From contig CADFMD010000005.1 of NCBI GenBank assembly GCA_902835305.1, forward strand, positions 82,508 to 146,507: 64,000 bases of DNA. Reading direction: 5' to 3'. A program made the position numbers and the translations under genes. The notes under the pieces were generated by a model. The model searched no databases and was not told the DNA's origin. It worked only from the letters and a program-made list of their open reading frames with translations. The stretch is from Coriobacteriaceae bacterium (lineage in GTDB: Bacteria; Actinomycetota; Coriobacteriia; Coriobacteriales; Coriobacteriaceae). Each line of letters begins with the position of its first letter. Position 1 is the first letter of the stretch. Shown in pieces: positions 33,746 to 40,747 of this stretch.

Positions 33746-33775
33746 CAAACGCCGCACCGGTCGACGCTGCGCCCG
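33734..33775 (+). repeat. Structured intergenic repeat, partial copy E
   Basis: Hairpin 1 (GCGGCGTTT/AAACGCCGC within 33734-33755) and the conserved ACCGGTCGACGCTGCGC linker are present, but the large nested stem is missing. The hairpin includes the last two sense codons and stop of the ubiD-type gene. Confidence 0.65.
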
Positions 33776-33854
33776 CGCCTGGCGGACATTGCCCGACCTA
33801 TAGCCGCCATTTTGTTGTTGCTGGTAAGCCCTACCAAGTAGTCAAGGAGTTGTC

Positions 33855-34433
33855 ATGCCTGAGTCTTCTGTTCGTCCCCGTCGCATTGTCGTTGGCGTGT
33901 CTGGCGCCAGCGGTGCCGCGCTGGGTCTTGAGTGCCTCAAATGCCTGCGCCAGGCAGGTGCCGAGTCGGCGCTTGTCGTCACGCGTGGGGGAGAGATCAC
34001 CATCGAGCAGGAGCTCGGCATGACGCTCGACGAGTTTGCCGCGCATGCCGATGTGGTCTACGACAACAAGAACATCGGCGCCGCCATCGCAAGCGGTACC
34101 TATCCGGTCGATGGCATGATCGTGGCCCCGTGCTCCATGAAGACGCTCGCCGGCATCGCAAGCGGCTACAGCGAAAACCTGCTGCTGCGTGCGGCCGACG
34201 TGCAGATGAAAGAGCAGCGCCGCCTGGTGCTCATGGTGCGCGAGACGCCCTTCAGCGCCATTCACGTCGACAACATGGCGCGTCTGGCGCGCGTACCGGG
34301 CGTCATGCTCATGCCGCCCATGCTCACGTTTTACAACGGCCCCGCCACGCTCGACGACGCGGTGCATCACATCGCCGCCAAGGCGCTCGAGGCCGTCGGC
34401 GTGTCATGCGCAAACTATAAGCGCTGGTCATAG
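33855..34433 (+). CDS. ubiX: UbiX-type flavin prenyltransferase
   Basis: A 192-residue flavoprotein that attaches a dimethylallyl group to FMN to make prFMN for UbiD. The N-terminal FMN motif is RIVVGVSGASGAALGLECLK; APCSMKTLAGIASGYSENLLLRAADV and LMVRETPFSAIHVDNMARLARVPGVMLMPPMLTFYN are the classic UbiX/Pad1 signatures. The length is normal (~190). CAAGGAG precedes the ATG. It follows the UbiD-like gene in the same direction and is upstream of a MerR regulator. Confidence 0.95.
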   Translation: MPESSVRPRRIVVGVSGASGAALGLECLKCLRQAGAESALVVTRGGEITIEQELGMTLDEFAAHADVVYDNKNIGAAIASGTYPVDGMIVAPCSMKTLAGIASGYSENLLLRAADVQMKEQRRLVLMVRETPFSAIHVDNMARLARVPGVMLMPPMLTFYNGPATLDDAVHHIAAKALEAVGVSCANYKRWS

Positions 34434-34464
34434 GCGTCTTTAGGGTAGGATACGAATAGTGTTT

Positions 34465-34494
34465 AAGCCCGCTGCCCCTGTGGGCGGCGGGCTT
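34465..34494 (+). terminator. Hairpin between ubiX and the MerR gene
   Basis: AAGCCCGCTGCCC (34465-34477) pairs with GGGCGGCGGGCTT (34482-34494), one mismatch, ending in TTTGG. It may terminate the ubiD-ubiX message before the MerR gene. Confidence 0.55.
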
Positions 34495-34513
34495 TGGTGT
34501 GTCGGGAGGATCT

Positions 34514-35383
34514 ATGCAGACGGGCATGTATGCGATCAGCGAGATGGCGAGCTTGTTTAACGTTTCGCGCCAAACGCTCATCTACTACGACAAGATCGGC
34601 CTGTTTAAGCCCGCCGTGGTTAACGAAAAAGGCTACCGTTTCTATTCGCCCACGCAGATCCCGCTCATGCGTCTGATCTGCATGCTGCGCGACCTAGGGC
34701 TCGAACTCGACGAGATTGACCGCCTGACCTCGACGTTCGACATTGGCGAGATGACCGATCACCTGCGCTCGCGGGTGCAGGCGCTCGACAAGCAGATTGC
34801 CGGGCTCAAGGCTGAGCGCGCGAGTGTGCAGGAGCGCCTGAGCTTTTACGACGAGGCAGTCTACTGGCGCGAGCGCGAGGGCAAACCGGAACTCAAGCAA
34901 TTCGAGCGCCGCTACGTGGTCTTTGAGGAGTTTCCGGGCGATATTGAGCGTGGCCGCTCAATGCTTCACCCCACGCTCATGCGGGCCATCCTGCGCATGC
35001 GTACGTTGACGGGCACGCGCCCCATGCGCGGCTGGGGTGCCATGCTGCGTCGCGAGGCGCTGCATTCCGACGACCCTATTGCCGGCGCCGGCTCCTTTGC
35101 CGTGCTGCCGCGCGGTGCCGAGGAGCTGCTGCCGAGCGACGCTGCCGAGCTGGCAGAGATCGGCATCGAAGTGCTGCCCGAGGGCACATACCTGTGCATG
35201 AGCCGCTGGGGCATGCCGTACGAGCCCGAAGGCATCCGCGCCATTGTGGCCTGCATGGACGAGCACGCGCTCCAGCCCGTTGGCAACGCCTTCGACTTTT
35301 GCTACCTCGATACCACGAGCTATGACGAGTCCCACCAAGAGGACTTCTGCTGCATCCAAATCCCCGTCGCCCTCCAGATGTGA
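34514..35383 (+). CDS. MerR-family transcriptional regulator with effector domain
   Basis: A 289-residue activator. The N-terminal MerR HTH (about 5-75) reads MYAISEMASLFNVSRQTLIYYDKIGLFKPAVVNEKGYRFYS. A dimerisation coiled coil (about 80-120) follows, then a ~160-residue C-terminal domain that resembles GyrI/BmrR-type ligand-binding domains by size and by YLCMSRWGMPYEP. No Cys cluster for metals is seen, so a small organic effector is likely. GGGAGGATCT precedes the ATG at 34514. Its likely targets are the two long-spacer promoters at 29398 and 30539. Confidence 0.85.
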   Translation: MQTGMYAISEMASLFNVSRQTLIYYDKIGLFKPAVVNEKGYRFYSPTQIPLMRLICMLRDLGLELDEIDRLTSTFDIGEMTDHLRSRVQALDKQIAGLKAERASVQERLSFYDEAVYWREREGKPELKQFERRYVVFEEFPGDIERGRSMLHPTLMRAILRMRTLTGTRPMRGWGAMLRREALHSDDPIAGAGSFAVLPRGAEELLPSDAAELAEIGIEVLPEGTYLCMSRWGMPYEPEGIRAIVACMDEHALQPVGNAFDFCYLDTTSYDESHQEDFCCIQIPVALQM

Positions 35384-35408
35384 CAAAGGGACAGTCCCTT
35401 TGTCACAT
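35378..35408. repeat. Perfect short palindromic repeat at the MerR stop
   Basis: Arms ATGTGACAAAGGGAC and GTCCCTTTGTCACAT flank a single A. The TGA stop of the MerR gene lies inside the left arm. Confidence 0.7.
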
Positions 35409-35457
35409 CCGAATAGCATCGCAAGCTTGTTTTGAAGCGGAGGAGGGTCGCTCATTT

Positions 35458-35494
35458 CTTATAAACTTGCAAAATCTGCAAGTTTATAAGTTTT
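35458..35494 (+). terminator. AT-rich hairpin terminator
   Basis: CTTATAAACTTGCA (35458-35471) pairs perfectly with TGCAAGTTTATAAG (35477-35490), followed by TTTTC. It probably ends MerR transcription. Confidence 0.6.
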
Positions 35495-35506
35495 CACGTC
35501 TGGCCG

Positions 35507-35535
35507 TGTGACAAAGGGATAGTCCCTTTGTCACA
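35507..35535. repeat. Short palindromic repeat, second copy after MerR
   Basis: TGTGACAAAGGGA and TCCCTTTGTCACA arms around TAG. Same family as 35378-35408, 100 bases away. Confidence 0.65.
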
Positions 35536-35612
35536 TTCCATGCGAGCCGCCGTGCCATCTGGGGGTATAAGGCTGGCAAGTGTTAATTTGCGAGGCTTAA
35601 GGGGCGCCCCGT

Positions 35613-36482
35613 ATGGATATCGATAACTTTGAATGGTGGTATAGCGAGGGCGAGGCTCCGGACGAGGAGTGGGACGAGCCCGCGCCGCGTGACGTGTCGA
35701 GCGACGAGGACGAGACCGGCAACGATACCGCTGTCGAGCCTGAAGCCGCCTCCGATGCCGCCGAGCCCCTGACCTTTGAGCAGGCTTGGGCCCAAGCCGA
35801 GGCCGATGAGGCTAAGGCCGATGCCACGGCCACACTCGGTGAGCCGGCGGACATGTCCATCTCGCCGGCCAAGACCCCGCAGCCGCGCCATAACATCGAC
35901 CCCGGCAGCACGGCATCCTTCAGCATACTCGACGTGCCCGCGCAGGGTGCCCAGGCGCCCGCCCCCACGCATCGCCCCAACCTGGCTCGCGAGGAAGACG
36001 CGGCCCGCCGCTCACCACTCGGCCCCATCCTCATCGCCTTCATGGCCGGCGTCATCGCTTGCTCGGCAATTGGAAACGTCTGGAGCCATGTTGAACAACA
36101 GCGCAAAGACGCCGCCAAGGTCGAGATGTCCGTCGAGCAATCGCTCAGCCGCACGCGCTCGGTGCATGTGTCGGTCGAGGTTAAGGACGGCGCGACGTGG
36201 GATACCGCGCGCGGCGATAGCCAAATGCTCGTCCATATCGTGGGCCGCACGCTCAGGGGACAAGCAATCGACGAGTATCAATACGTCAATTCCGAAGGTG
36301 ACGGTATCGAGCTCAAGCCCGGCGACTACGAGCTCACGGTTGATGAGCCGCCCGTCGCCACCGACGGCACGCGTTACCGCGCCTCAAAGCGCATGGTTCC
36401 GGTGAGTTTTAATTCACGGGCGCCCGATACGGTCGATAGCACGCCGCAGGGCGGGTTTGACCTTTACGCTATTGCTCAATAA
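35613..36482 (+). CDS. Single-pass membrane protein of unknown function
   Basis: A 289-residue protein I do not recognise. Residues 1-130 are acidic and low in complexity (WWYSEGEAPDEEWDEP, many Glu/Asp/Ala/Pro), likely cytoplasmic. A TM helix spans ~136-156 (LGPILIAFMAGVIACSAIGNV). Residues ~157-289 look like a folded outer domain rich in beta strands (VHVSVEVKDGATW, YELTVDEPPVATDGTRY). No lipobox or catalytic motif is seen. AAGGGG precedes the ATG. It stands alone between the MerR repeats and an epimerase-like gene. Confidence 0.7.
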   Translation: MDIDNFEWWYSEGEAPDEEWDEPAPRDVSSDEDETGNDTAVEPEAASDAAEPLTFEQAWAQAEADEAKADATATLGEPADMSISPAKTPQPRHNIDPGSTASFSILDVPAQGAQAPAPTHRPNLAREEDAARRSPLGPILIAFMAGVIACSAIGNVWSHVEQQRKDAAKVEMSVEQSLSRTRSVHVSVEVKDGATWDTARGDSQMLVHIVGRTLRGQAIDEYQYVNSEGDGIELKPGDYELTVDEPPVATDGTRYRASKRMVPVSFNSRAPDTVDSTPQGGFDLYAIAQ

Positions 36483-36561
36483 CTGCGCCTGACGCTCAAC
36501 CCCGCCGCCAAGAGTGGGACAATAGCCCTCGATACTGTTGTTTATTTTTGGAGGAAGTAGC

Positions 36562-37455
36562 ATGTCCACCGTCACTACCATCAAGCGCGGCGGCCTCACC
36601 GCGGCCATTGATTCCATGGGTGCCCAGCTCACGAGCCTTGCCCTCAACGGCAACGAGTATCTGTGGCAGGGCGACCCGGCCTTTTGGGGCAAGCACGCGC
36701 CCATTCTGTTCCCCATCGTGGGCTCGCTGCGCAACAACACTGCGACGTCTGCGGCTGGCACCTGCGAGATGCCGCGCCACGGCCTCGCGCGCATCGTCGA
36801 GCACAAGCTGGTCGAGGTCTCCGAGGACGGCTCGTCCGTCACCTACGAGATCACCGACACGCCCGAGTCGCTCAAGGCTTTCCCCTTCCACTTTAAGCTC
36901 AACATGACCTATGCCCTAATCGGCGACGCCACGCTTACCCAGACCTTTGCCGTCACCAACACCGGCGACGTGGACCTGCCGTTCTCGGTGGGCGGCCACC
37001 CTGCATTTAACGTGCCCGCCCCCGGTGCCGAGGACGAGACGTTCGAGGATTACGAGCTGGCATTTACCGAGGCTTGGACCAACGAGGCCCCCATCATCAC
37101 GCCCGATGGCCTCATGACGTTCGAAGGCAGCTACAGGGCGCCCGATAACTCGGACGTGCTGCCCATCACGCACCGCAGCTTCGATAACGACGCCATCATG
37201 TTCACCGATACCCCGGGCTCCACGCTCACGCTGCGCGGTCGCAAGTCGGGCCACGGCGTCAAGATCGACTTTGAGGGCTTTAAGTACATCGGCGTGTGGT
37301 CTGCCGCCAACGACGCTCCGTTTGTGGCGCTCGAGCCCTGGACCGGCCACACCACCATGGACACCGAGGACGATGTCTTTGAGCACAAGGTCAACACCAT
37401 TACGCTGGCGCCGGGCGAGACGGATGTTCGCAGCTTTAGCGTCACCCTGCTCTAG
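36562..37455 (+). CDS. Aldose 1-epimerase family protein (LacX-like)
   Basis: A 297-residue galactose-mutarotase-fold protein. LTAAIDSMGAQLTSLALNGNEYLWQGDP, FPIVGSLRNN, MPRHGLAR (His), GGHPAFNVP (His) and VALEPWTGH (Glu) are the conserved pieces of the LacX/YeaD-like branch, which binds hexoses or hexose-6-phosphates and interconverts anomers. GGAGGAAG precedes the ATG at 36562. No sugar genes are adjacent, so its specific substrate is unknown. Confidence 0.87.
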   Translation: MSTVTTIKRGGLTAAIDSMGAQLTSLALNGNEYLWQGDPAFWGKHAPILFPIVGSLRNNTATSAAGTCEMPRHGLARIVEHKLVEVSEDGSSVTYEITDTPESLKAFPFHFKLNMTYALIGDATLTQTFAVTNTGDVDLPFSVGGHPAFNVPAPGAEDETFEDYELAFTEAWTNEAPIITPDGLMTFEGSYRAPDNSDVLPITHRSFDNDAIMFTDTPGSTLTLRGRKSGHGVKIDFEGFKYIGVWSAANDAPFVALEPWTGHTTMDTEDDVFEHKVNTITLAPGETDVRSFSVTLL

Positions 37456-37460
37456 GGGTT

Positions 37461-37690
37461 CCGCCGTTCTAACGAACGGCGGACCGGTCGACGCTGCGCC
37501 CTTAGGTTCCGCCGTTCTGACGAACGGCGGGCCGGTCGACGCTGCGCGCCACCCAGAGCGACAATTTGCCATTCAAAAGGCACGGCATGACCAGAAGGTC
37601 TATGCCTTGCCTTTTTCATGCCAACTTGTTCGCTCTGGGCGGCGCTCGCTGGCATTGCCAAAACATCGACGTTCCCAATGACTACCGTGT
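37461..37690 (+). repeat. Structured intergenic repeat, copy B, with doubled hairpin 1
   Basis: Hairpin 1 occurs twice: CCGCCGTT-N6-AACGGCGG at 37461-37482 and 37509-37530, each followed by CCGGTCGACGCTGCGC. The outer stem is CCCAGAGCG (37552-37560) with CGCTCTGGG (37631-37639), extended by GCGCC/GGCGC. The inner stem is GGCACGGCATGACC, loop AGAA, GGTC-T-ATGCCTTGCC (37579-37611). The tail TTGCCAAAACATCGACGTT runs into a CCCAATGACTACC half-palindrome (37675-37687). It fills most of the 328-bp gap before the ABC transporter operon. Confidence 0.75.
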
Positions 37691-37783
37691 GTCTATTAAT
37701 TTTTCGAGCTTGTGCTGCGCTGCTGGTCGCTGGCGTATATCCTGTTAAGTCGTCAGCATACGATTCAACAGGGAAGGCAGATT

Positions 37784-38710
37784 ATGCATTCTCCCCATCA
37801 ACGCGACGCGCATCCACAGCCGGTGTGCAGCCGTCGCATCTTTTTGGGTAGCGCCCTCGCTGCGAGCGCAACCGTTGTCGCCGGCGCGCTTGCCGGCTGC
37901 CAGCGTCCGTCCACGCTCAAGGTGGTTCAGCCCACGACGGGCGGCGGTCGCGACGACCTGTCCGATTCCGTGATCGGCAAGGACAAGATCCGCATTGGCA
38001 TGGAGGCGGCCTACGCCCCGTACAACTGGCAGGTATCCGAGGCCAGTGAGTACACCATCCCCATCGATAACGTGCAGAGCGCTTATGCCGATGGCTACGA
38101 CGTGCAGATCGCCAAGATCGTCTGCAAGGCCCTCGGCGGCGAGCCTGTTGCCGTCAAGCAGAGCTTCTCGGGCCTTATCGATTCGCTCAACAACGGCCAG
38201 ATCGATCTCATCATCGCCGGCATGAGCGCCACGCCCGAGCGCGAGGAGTCCGTCGGCTTCTCCGACCCGTACTTCATTGGCTACTTTGGCCTGTTCGTAA
38301 AAGAGGGCTCGCCCTACCAAAACGCGACCAAGCTCAGCGACTTTAGCGGCGCCACGGTGCTCGGCCAAAAGGACACCATGCTCGACACTGTCATTGACGA
38401 GATCCCGGGCGTTGTGCACAAAAACCCGGTCGACTCCGTCCCCACGGTGTTCTCGAACCTGCTGCAGGGCACGTGCGACGCCGTGACCTACAACACTGAG
38501 AACGAGAAGGGCTATATGGCCCAAAACCCGGGTATCGTGCCGATTCAATTTGCCGAGGGCGAGGGTTTCAAGCAGGAGGTCACGGCAAACGTCGGCTGCC
38601 GCAAGGGCTCGGACAAGCTGCTTAAACTCATCGACAAGACACTCAAGGGCATTAGCCAAGAGGAGCGCGACCAAATGTGGGACGCGTGCCTCGACCGTCA
38701 GCCGGCATAG
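37784..38710 (+). CDS. Polar amino acid ABC transporter, substrate-binding lipoprotein
   Basis: A 308-residue secreted protein. The N-terminus has a Tat-like CSRRIFLGSALAASATVVAG, and the lipobox LAGC places the lipidated Cys near residue 38. The mature part is a type 2 periplasmic-binding fold (SBP family 3): RIGMEAAYAPYNW, SGLIDSLNNGQIDLIIAGMSATPER and VGFSDPYF. GGGAAGG precedes the ATG. It is the first gene of a three-gene transporter operon. The ligand (Glu, Gln, His or other) cannot be told from sequence. Confidence 0.92.
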   Translation: MHSPHQRDAHPQPVCSRRIFLGSALAASATVVAGALAGCQRPSTLKVVQPTTGGGRDDLSDSVIGKDKIRIGMEAAYAPYNWQVSEASEYTIPIDNVQSAYADGYDVQIAKIVCKALGGEPVAVKQSFSGLIDSLNNGQIDLIIAGMSATPEREESVGFSDPYFIGYFGLFVKEGSPYQNATKLSDFSGATVLGQKDTMLDTVIDEIPGVVHKNPVDSVPTVFSNLLQGTCDAVTYNTENEKGYMAQNPGIVPIQFAEGEGFKQEVTANVGCRKGSDKLLKLIDKTLKGISQEERDQMWDACLDRQPA

Positions 38711-38719
38711 GGAGGCAGC

Positions 38720-39868
38720 ATGAAAACCATCAATCGCCTGGCCTCCTTTATCAAGGCAGACCACCGTTATGTATACCTGGGCACGAGCGTTATCGCGGCG
38801 CTCGGCCTGGCGTTTAGCCAGCGCAACCCCACGCCGCTGAGCTTCTTGGCCCCCACCGGTATCTTCCAGGACTGCCTCTGGGCAATTCTTTGGGCCTGGA
38901 TTATCGTGTCGGCGGCGGCGCTCGTCACCAAGCTCATGCATTGGAGCGACTATCGCGAAAAGTCGCCGTTTGCTTCCGAGCGCTTCCGTCGCGGCGCGCG
39001 CTTGGGCAGCTATGTCGTGGTCGCCATCGCGGCGATCTTCTTTATCGACCGTTGCGTCATGTCGTTTATCGACCTGGTGCGGGTGAGCATTGTCTCGGAT
39101 TCCAACCCCAGCGACTTTTTGTCGAGCCTGGTCTACATGACCTACAAGAGCGGGGACTTCTTTATTCGCGGTATCGAGATCACCATCGCGCTTGCCACCT
39201 TCGGCACCGTCATCGCCTTTTTCCTGGCGCTGCTCTTTGTGTTCCTGCGCATTCAGACCTTCGACCGTGTGGACAACGATCTCACGCGCTTCTTCAAGAG
39301 CATCGGCCGCGGCTTTGCGACCATCTACTCCACCATCGTGCGCGGCACGCCCATGATGGTCCAGGGCCTGCTCATCTATTACGCGGGCTTCACCGTTTTG
39401 CGCGGCATGGGCTTCGAGACCGCCCAGGCCAACCAGATCTGGAGTACCTTCACCGCTGGCCTCGTCACCATCTCGCTCAACTCCACCGCCTACATGATGG
39501 AAGTTTTGCGTGGCGGCATCGAGTCCATCGACCCCGGTCAAGCCGAGGCGGCGCGCTCGCTGGGTCTGTCGCAGTGGCAGGCCATGCGCAAGGTCGTGTT
39601 CCCCCAGGGTATTAAAAACGCGATCCCCGCACTCACCAACGAGCTCATCATCAACATCAAGGACTCGTCGGTGCTCTCGGTCATTGGCGTGTTTGACCTC
39701 ATGTACGCCACCACCACTGTCGCCGGCGTGTACTACCGCCAGATGGAGGTCTACTGCGTGGCGCTCGTGGTTTACCTGATCCTGACGCTCGTGGCGAGCC
39801 GCCTGCTCGAGGCCTTTGGCAAAAAGCTCGGCGCCGAGGCCCCGGCAACGCTGCCCAGCTCCAACTAG
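38720..39868 (+). CDS. Polar amino acid ABC transporter permease with N-terminal extension
   Basis: A 382-residue permease. The HisM-type domain begins ~150 (FFIRGIEITIALATFGTVIAFFLALL) and contains the EAA loop EAARSLGLSQWQAMRKVVFPQGIKNAIPALTNELI that docks the ATPase. Usual permeases have ~220 residues; here ~140 extra N-terminal residues add about three hydrophobic segments. AGGGAGG precedes the ATG, nine bases past the binding-protein stop. Confidence 0.92.
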   Translation: MKTINRLASFIKADHRYVYLGTSVIAALGLAFSQRNPTPLSFLAPTGIFQDCLWAILWAWIIVSAAALVTKLMHWSDYREKSPFASERFRRGARLGSYVVVAIAAIFFIDRCVMSFIDLVRVSIVSDSNPSDFLSSLVYMTYKSGDFFIRGIEITIALATFGTVIAFFLALLFVFLRIQTFDRVDNDLTRFFKSIGRGFATIYSTIVRGTPMMVQGLLIYYAGFTVLRGMGFETAQANQIWSTFTAGLVTISLNSTAYMMEVLRGGIESIDPGQAEAARSLGLSQWQAMRKVVFPQGIKNAIPALTNELIINIKDSSVLSVIGVFDLMYATTTVAGVYYRQMEVYCVALVVYLILTLVASRLLEAFGKKLGAEAPATLPSSN

Positions 39869-39890
39869 GCGCAAGACGAGGAGAATCATC

Positions 39891-40676
39891 ATGGCAGATA
39901 CCACTACCACCGGCGCTGTGGCCGCCGCACAAACTAAAGAGCCGCTCATCCGCGTCGAGGGCCTGCGCAAGAGCTTCGGTTCGCTCGAGGTGCTCAGGGG
40001 CATCGACCTGTCCGTTAACCCCGGCGAGGTCGTCACCATTATCGGCGCCTCGGGCTCGGGCAAGTCGACCTTCCTGCGCTGCCTCAACCTGCTCGAGACC
40101 CCGGACGCGGGCCACATCTGGTTCCACGGCCAGGACCTTACGGCCGAGCGCTGCAATATCAATAAACTCCGCGAGGACATCGGCATGGTGTTCCAGGGCT
40201 TTAACCTGTTCAACAACATGGATGTGCTCGACAACTGCACGCTCGCGCCCGTCACGCTCAAAAAGATGAGCAAGGCCGAGGCCGAGAAGGTCGCAATGGA
40301 GCATCTGACGAGCGTGGGGCTCGAAAAGTTCGCGCACGCCGCCGTGGGTCGCCTGTCCGGTGGCCAAAAGCAGCGCGTGGCCATCGCCCGCGCCCTGTGC
40401 ATGAGTCCGCAGATCATGCTGTTCGACGAGCCGACTTCGGCACTCGACCCCGAGATCGTGGGCGAGGTGCTCGAGGTCATGCGCAAGCTCGCGGCCGACG
40501 GTATGACCATGGTTGTCGTCACGCACGAGATGGCCTTTGCCCGCACGGTGTCCGACCGCGTGGTCTTTATGGACAAGGGCGTGGTGCTCGAGGACGCCGC
40601 GCCGGCCGAGCTCTTCGGCAACCCCAAACACCAGCGCACTCGCGAGTTCCTCTCTCGCTATCTCGAAGACAAATAA
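39891..40676 (+). CDS. Polar amino acid ABC transporter ATP-binding protein
   Basis: A 261-residue ATPase of the GlnQ/HisP type. Walker A is GASGSGKST, Q-loop VFQGFNLFNNM, signature LSGGQKQR, Walker B IMLFDEPTSALD and H-loop VVTHEM. A short Thr/Ala-rich N-terminus precedes the domain. GAGGAG precedes the ATG at 39891; an upstream frame from 39816 lies within the permease gene. It powers the transporter encoded by the two genes upstream. Confidence 0.95.
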   Translation: MADTTTTGAVAAAQTKEPLIRVEGLRKSFGSLEVLRGIDLSVNPGEVVTIIGASGSGKSTFLRCLNLLETPDAGHIWFHGQDLTAERCNINKLREDIGMVFQGFNLFNNMDVLDNCTLAPVTLKKMSKAEAEKVAMEHLTSVGLEKFAHAAVGRLSGGQKQRVAIARALCMSPQIMLFDEPTSALDPEIVGEVLEVMRKLAADGMTMVVVTHEMAFARTVSDRVVFMDKGVVLEDAAPAELFGNPKHQRTREFLSRYLEDK

Positions 40677-40700
40677 CCGGCGCAAACGCTTACGTTGCAG

Positions 40701-40724
40701 GGCCGCTCCCGTGGGGCGGCCTTT
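40701..40724 (+). terminator. Terminator of the amino acid ABC operon
   Basis: GGCCGCTCC (40701-40709) pairs with GGGGCGGCC (40713-40721) followed by TTTG. It is short but well placed 25 bases after the ATPase stop. Confidence 0.6.
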
Positions 40725-40747
40725 GTCGTCACAATCGAAAGGATGTC

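Noticed and set aside
37745..40639. A 964-codon open frame on the minus strand opposite the amino acid ABC transporter genes
   Set aside because: It lies antisense to three well-identified genes, and its translation shows no domain but is biased like a codon-mirrored shadow of GC-rich genes.
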